36,447 nucleotides of DNA from Pantoea brenneri (GTDB taxonomy: Bacteria; Pseudomonadota; Gammaproteobacteria; Enterobacterales; Enterobacteriaceae), in contig MIEI01000048.1 in assembly GCA_002095305.1 (NCBI GenBank), forward strand, positions 1-36,447, written 5' to 3'. Position 1 is the first letter of the stretch; the number at the start of each line of letters is the position of its first letter. Shown here one piece after another: positions 33,627 to 36,447 of the stretch. The notes beneath the pieces were generated by a model. The model ran no database searches. It saw nothing but the letters and a program-made list of their open reading frames with translations, and was not told where the DNA came from. Made by a program: the position numbers and the translations under genes.

Positions 33627-34535
33627 GTGCACTCACACTATCTCCTTGGCATTGATGGCGGCGGCACCCAGTGCCGTGCGCGGTTAACCGACCTTCACGG
33701 TACGGTGCTGGCGGAAGCCACTGGCGGACCCGCCAACGTCTGGTCGCAGTATGAGGCGGCGCTGAGCTGCGTCACGCAGCTGATCGATCAGGTATTTTTA
33801 CAGGCCGGCTTAGCGCCACAGGCGCTGGCGCAGACCTCGCTGGTGGCCGGATTAGCCGGTGCCAACGTCGCGTCGGTGCAGGCGCGCCTGTCTGACTGGC
33901 AACCGGCCTGTGCCGCGTTGCAGGTGGTCAGCGATGTGGAAATCGCCTGCGCAGGTGCGCACGCGGGCCAGCCTGGTGCGGTATTTATCATCGGCACCGG
34001 CAGTCAGGGCGCGGCCTGGGATGGCGAGCGCTTTACCCTGCTGGGCGGCTGGGGCTTTGCGCTTTCCGATCAGGGATCGGGCGCTGAGCTGGGCCGCCGG
34101 GCGCTGCGTCTGGCGCTGCTGGCCCATGAAGCGATGGTCGAACACAGCCCTCTGACGCATCAGCTTATGGCGCAGTTTGATCACAGCCCGGAAACCATGC
34201 TGCTGTGGACCCGCACCGCCGCGCCTGCTGACTGGGCGCGCGTGGTGCCGCAGGTGTTTGCTGCGGCCGACGCCGGTGACGGCCATGCGCAGACGCTGCT
34301 GCAACAGACCGCGGCTGATATTGGCATGATGGTGCGTCGTCTGACCGCGCTGAGCAGTGGACGCGTGGCGCTGATGGGCGGACTGGCCGTGCCGATTTAC
34401 CGCTGGCTGGCAGCCGATATTCAGACCCGGCTGGTCACGCCGCTGGGTGACGCGCTGAGCGGGGCACTTACGCTCGCCCGGACGCAGACTAGCGGTGTGC
34501 CGGAGCCCCGCCCGATCCCTTTATCCCGTCACTGA
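33627..34535 (+). CDS. BadF/BadG-family sugar kinase (N-acetylglucosamine/glucosamine kinase-like)
   Basis: A 302-residue ASKHA-fold ATPase. Motifs: YLLGIDGGGTQCRARLTD (phosphate 1 loop), SLVAGLAGANV, SDVEIACAGAH, FIIGTGSQGAAWDG, GWGFALSDQGSGAELGRRAL and VALMGGLAVP (adenosine region). This pattern is that of bacterial and eukaryotic GlcNAc kinases and the glucosamine kinase GspK. GTG 33627 is the start: a strong GGGAGGAAG box lies about 5 bases upstream. The ROK gene follows after 45 bases, so the two form an operon. An amino sugar is the best guess for substrate, not shown. Confidence 0.83.
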   Translation: MHSHYLLGIDGGGTQCRARLTDLHGTVLAEATGGPANVWSQYEAALSCVTQLIDQVFLQAGLAPQALAQTSLVAGLAGANVASVQARLSDWQPACAALQVVSDVEIACAGAHAGQPGAVFIIGTGSQGAAWDGERFTLLGGWGFALSDQGSGAELGRRALRLALLAHEAMVEHSPLTHQLMAQFDHSPETMLLWTRTAAPADWARVVPQVFAAADAGDGHAQTLLQQTAADIGMMVRRLTALSSGRVALMGGLAVPIYRWLAADIQTRLVTPLGDALSGALTLARTQTSGVPEPRPIPLSRH

Positions 34536-34580
34536 CCTGAAGCCTGTTGCCCAGCGTCAGTGCGTCAACCTGAGGAATTT

Positions 34581-35696
34581 ATGACCGCTCCCAACGTGAC
34601 CGCGCGTATTCTGCGGTTGATTGTTGAAAACGCGCCGATTAGCCAGTCCGATTTGAAAGTACGCAGCGGACTGAGCATGTCGACGGTTTCGCAAGCGACC
34701 AATCGGCTGCTGGCACAAGAAATTGTGCAGGAGCTGGGACTGCGTCGCGTGTCGATGGGGCGGCCAAAAACTCTGCTCGGACTCAATCCCGATCGCGCCA
34801 GCGTGATCGGCATCCAGCTCAACGCTGAACGCAACCTGATCGTCATGACCGATCTCAGTGGCAACCTGCTGGGTGAACAGCAGATGCCGCCGGGCACCAT
34901 GACGCCACGCCAGCTTGGCGATGCGCTGGCGAAATTCCTGCGCGGCGTGGAAGAGAAGCGGGTCGGAGCTATCGGGCTGGCATTATCGGGGCTGGTGGAT
35001 GCCGAAAATGGCTACTGCATCCGCTCGAAGGTGCTCGACTGGGATAACGTTCCGATTGCCCGCCAGCTGGAGGAACGCTTCTCGCTGCCGGTGTTTATCG
35101 AAAATGATGCCAACGCGATGGCGATGGCGGCGCTGGTGTTTGGCCAGCTTGGTACCGCGCAGTCGGCGGTGATTGCCACCTACGGTAAAGGGATCGGCGC
35201 CGGGATTATCCTCAATCGCCAGCTCTATCGCGGTCGCCACGGCAAAGCGGGTGAGATTGGCAACGGGCTGGTCGGTGATGGCTCGCTGCGCCTGCTGGAA
35301 GATGTCGCTTCTTCGCGTGCTATTTTGCAGCGGGTGGCGGAAGGCGAACCGATAACGCTGACCTTACAGGCGCTGGATCAACGTCCGACGCCTGAGGTGC
35401 TGGCGGCGCTGGAAGAGGCGGGCCGTGAACTGGGTATCTCGCTGGCCAACCTGTCGGTGGCCTACGATCCGGACGTGGTCTATCTGGCGATGGAGCCACA
35501 TATGGCGTCACGCATTCTGCTTGATCACATTACCCAGAGCTTCCAGGCTTACCGGCTGAAACTGACGCCGCACATGACGCCGTTGCAGTTTCTGACCGAA
35601 TCAAACCGGATGTGGGCACTCGGTGCAGCGGGCTTTGCGGTTAACCGTCTGCTCGACCTGCTGGCTGCCCAGGCAGATGAAGAGCCGGTCACCTGA
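34581..35696 (+). CDS. ROK-family transcriptional regulator
   Basis: A 371-residue ROK protein. The N-terminal winged helix-turn-helix (residues ~5-60: ISQSDLKVRSGLSMSTVSQATNRL) marks it as a repressor of the NagC/Mlc/XylR type. The sugar-kinase fold follows, with GIQLNAERNLIVMTDLSG, GLALSGLVDAENG, IENDANAMAMAALVFGQLG (kinase Asp retained) and TYGKGIGAGIILNRQLYRG. The usual ROK zinc motif with CxCGxxGC is missing: after GKAGEIGN the chain reads GLVGDGSLRLLED with no cysteine. ATG 34581 has TGAGGA 6 bases upstream. It probably controls this locus in response to a sugar or sugar phosphate. Confidence 0.87.
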   Translation: MTAPNVTARILRLIVENAPISQSDLKVRSGLSMSTVSQATNRLLAQEIVQELGLRRVSMGRPKTLLGLNPDRASVIGIQLNAERNLIVMTDLSGNLLGEQQMPPGTMTPRQLGDALAKFLRGVEEKRVGAIGLALSGLVDAENGYCIRSKVLDWDNVPIARQLEERFSLPVFIENDANAMAMAALVFGQLGTAQSAVIATYGKGIGAGIILNRQLYRGRHGKAGEIGNGLVGDGSLRLLEDVASSRAILQRVAEGEPITLTLQALDQRPTPEVLAALEEAGRELGISLANLSVAYDPDVVYLAMEPHMASRILLDHITQSFQAYRLKLTPHMTPLQFLTESNRMWALGAAGFAVNRLLDLLAAQADEEPVT

Positions 35697-35710
35697 GTTC
35701 TCCTGCCAGC

Positions 35711-35732
35711 AAAACGGGCGCCGAAGCGCCCG
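35711..35732 (-). terminator. Terminator for the ABC ATPase gene (minus strand)
   Basis: CGGGCGC / GCGCCCG (35715-35721 and 35726-35732) around a CGAA tetraloop; on the minus strand it is followed by TTTT. It lies between two convergent stops, 21 bases past the minus-strand one. Confidence 0.8.
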
Positions 35733-35752
35733 CTGACCTTACCCTCCGCGCC

Positions 35753-36447
35753 TTAACGCAGGCGTAATCCCTGCTGATCAAACAGCAGGCAGTGCGCGGC
35801 GGAAATCCCCAGTTCGACCTGCGCCCCCAGTTCACGCTGATGCGCCTCACGCTCTTCCACCACCAGCATCTGCTCCCGGCCAATATCGAGATAGAGATAG
35901 TTAGTGTGGCCGAGCATTTCGCCAAACGACAGCTCACCCTGAAAACGCAGCGCCTCCGGCGTCTGGGCGGCGGACTGGAAGTGTTCCGGGCGGATGCCGA
36001 GCGTCACTGTCTGTCCCTCGTGGCACGGGGCGGCAATTTTCAGCACCAGGCCATCAATCTTCAGCTCCGGCAGCCGCAGCTGCACTTCACCTTCACCGAC
36101 CGCGGCGATCTCCGCCTGCAGAAAATTCATCTTCGGCGAGCCGATAAAACCGGCAACAAACAGGTTATCCGGATCGTGATACAGCGTCAGTGGCGCGCCA
36201 ACCTGCTCAATCCGGCCCTGCCGCAGCACCACAATCCGGTCCGCCAGCGTCATCGCTTCCAGCTGATCGTGGGTCACATAGATCATGGTATTACCCAGCG
36301 AGGCGTGCAGGCGGGCAATCTCAATCCGCATCTGCAGGCGCAGCTCGGCATCAAGGTTAGAGAGCGGTTCATCGAACAGGAAGATGCGCGGATGACGGAT
36401 AATTGCCCGGCCAATCGCCACGCGCTGGCGCTGCCCGCCGGACAGCG
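35753..36447 (-). CDS. Sugar ABC transporter ATPase (MalK/UgpC/MsmX type), C-terminal part
   Basis: The last ~231 residues are present; the gene enters from beyond the window end. The segment opens with the ABC signature [14 protein letters not shown] (36445 downward), then Walker [17 protein letters not shown] and the H-loop [10 protein letters not shown]-terminal TOBE/regulatory region follows ([42 protein letters not shown]). This is the CUT1 class of carbohydrate importers that use a MalK-like subunit. Transport partners must lie outside. It is convergent with the ROK gene and may supply the sugar for this locus. Confidence 0.9.
   Translation of the reverse strand, partial: LSGGQRQRVAIGRAIIRHPRIFLFDEPLSNLDAELRLQMRIEIARLHASLGNTMIYVTHDQLEAMTLADRIVVLRQGRIEQVGAPLTLYHDPDNLFVAGFIGSPKMNFLQAEIAAVGEGEVQLRLPELKIDGLVLKIAAPCHEGQTVTLGIRPEHFQSAAQTPEALRFQGELSFGEMLGHTNYLYLDIGREQMLVVEEREAHQRELGAQVELGISAAHCLLFDQQGLRLR

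Noticed and set aside
33472..33687. 71-residue plus-strand ORF
   Set aside because: Its 3' part is another frame of the kinase gene and its 5' part is AT-rich promoter DNA.

Overview
The window looks like chromosomal DNA of an Erwiniaceae member (Pantoea or Erwinia type, Enterobacterales). It is GC-rich, and most proteins are close relatives of E. coli K-12 proteins (MurP, Aer, NepI, YncE, SbmA, AbgRABT, Tsx, Gcd). It also carries a three-subunit membrane gluconate dehydrogenase, which E. coli lacks but plant-associated Pantoea/Erwinia commonly have. I see no rRNA, tRNA, CRISPR array, prophage or intact insertion sequence.

Layout. 1-548: 3' end of a PTS permease (MurP). 659-2327: aerotaxis receptor aer behind a sigma-28-like promoter. 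2324-4582: AraC-type regulator divergent from a NepI-like efflux pump. 4795-6264: small periplasmic YhcN-type protein, then yncE with a Fur-like box. 6447-7107: HigBA-type toxin-antitoxin pair with a broken toxin gene. 7155-8396: sbmA. 8543-12510: gluconate 2-dehydrogenase operon behind an almost ideal GntR-type operator; its FAD subunit is frameshifted. 12562-13974: MFS transporter. 14153-19602: abgT, abgB and abgA on the minus strand, divergent from abgR; abgA is frameshifted. 19678-20115: YjdN-like protein. 20207-21073: tsx with CRP and CytR-like sites upstream. 21351-23359: two-component system. 23420-23984: a 0.6-kb intergenic block with three different repeat systems, followed by a MarA/SoxS-type regulator (24048), a LysR regulator (24578) and an MdtG-like pump (25585). 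26846-29236: gcd. 29513-30499: AT-rich region with an EAL-like gene that appears decayed. 30500-31753: EntS-like MFS exporter. 31754-32190: structured intergenic DNA with a MITE-like element. 32191-36447: a probable sugar locus (Gfo/Idh/MocA oxidoreductase, BadF/BadG-type kinase, ROK protein, ABC ATPase running off the window).

How genes work together. Gcd (glucose to gluconate, PQQ-dependent) and the gluconate dehydrogenase (gluconate to 2-ketogluconate) are consecutive steps of periplasmic direct glucose oxidation, although about 14 kb apart. AbgA/AbgB/AbgT/AbgR take up and cleave p-aminobenzoyl-glutamate. The last four genes form a putative sugar or amino-sugar uptake and catabolism unit.

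Quality caveat. Three genes (the higB-like toxin, the gluconate dehydrogenase FAD subunit and abgA) each appear to lack a single base compared with an intact reading frame. Either this is real gene decay or the sequence carries residual single-base deletion errors; the DNA alone cannot decide.
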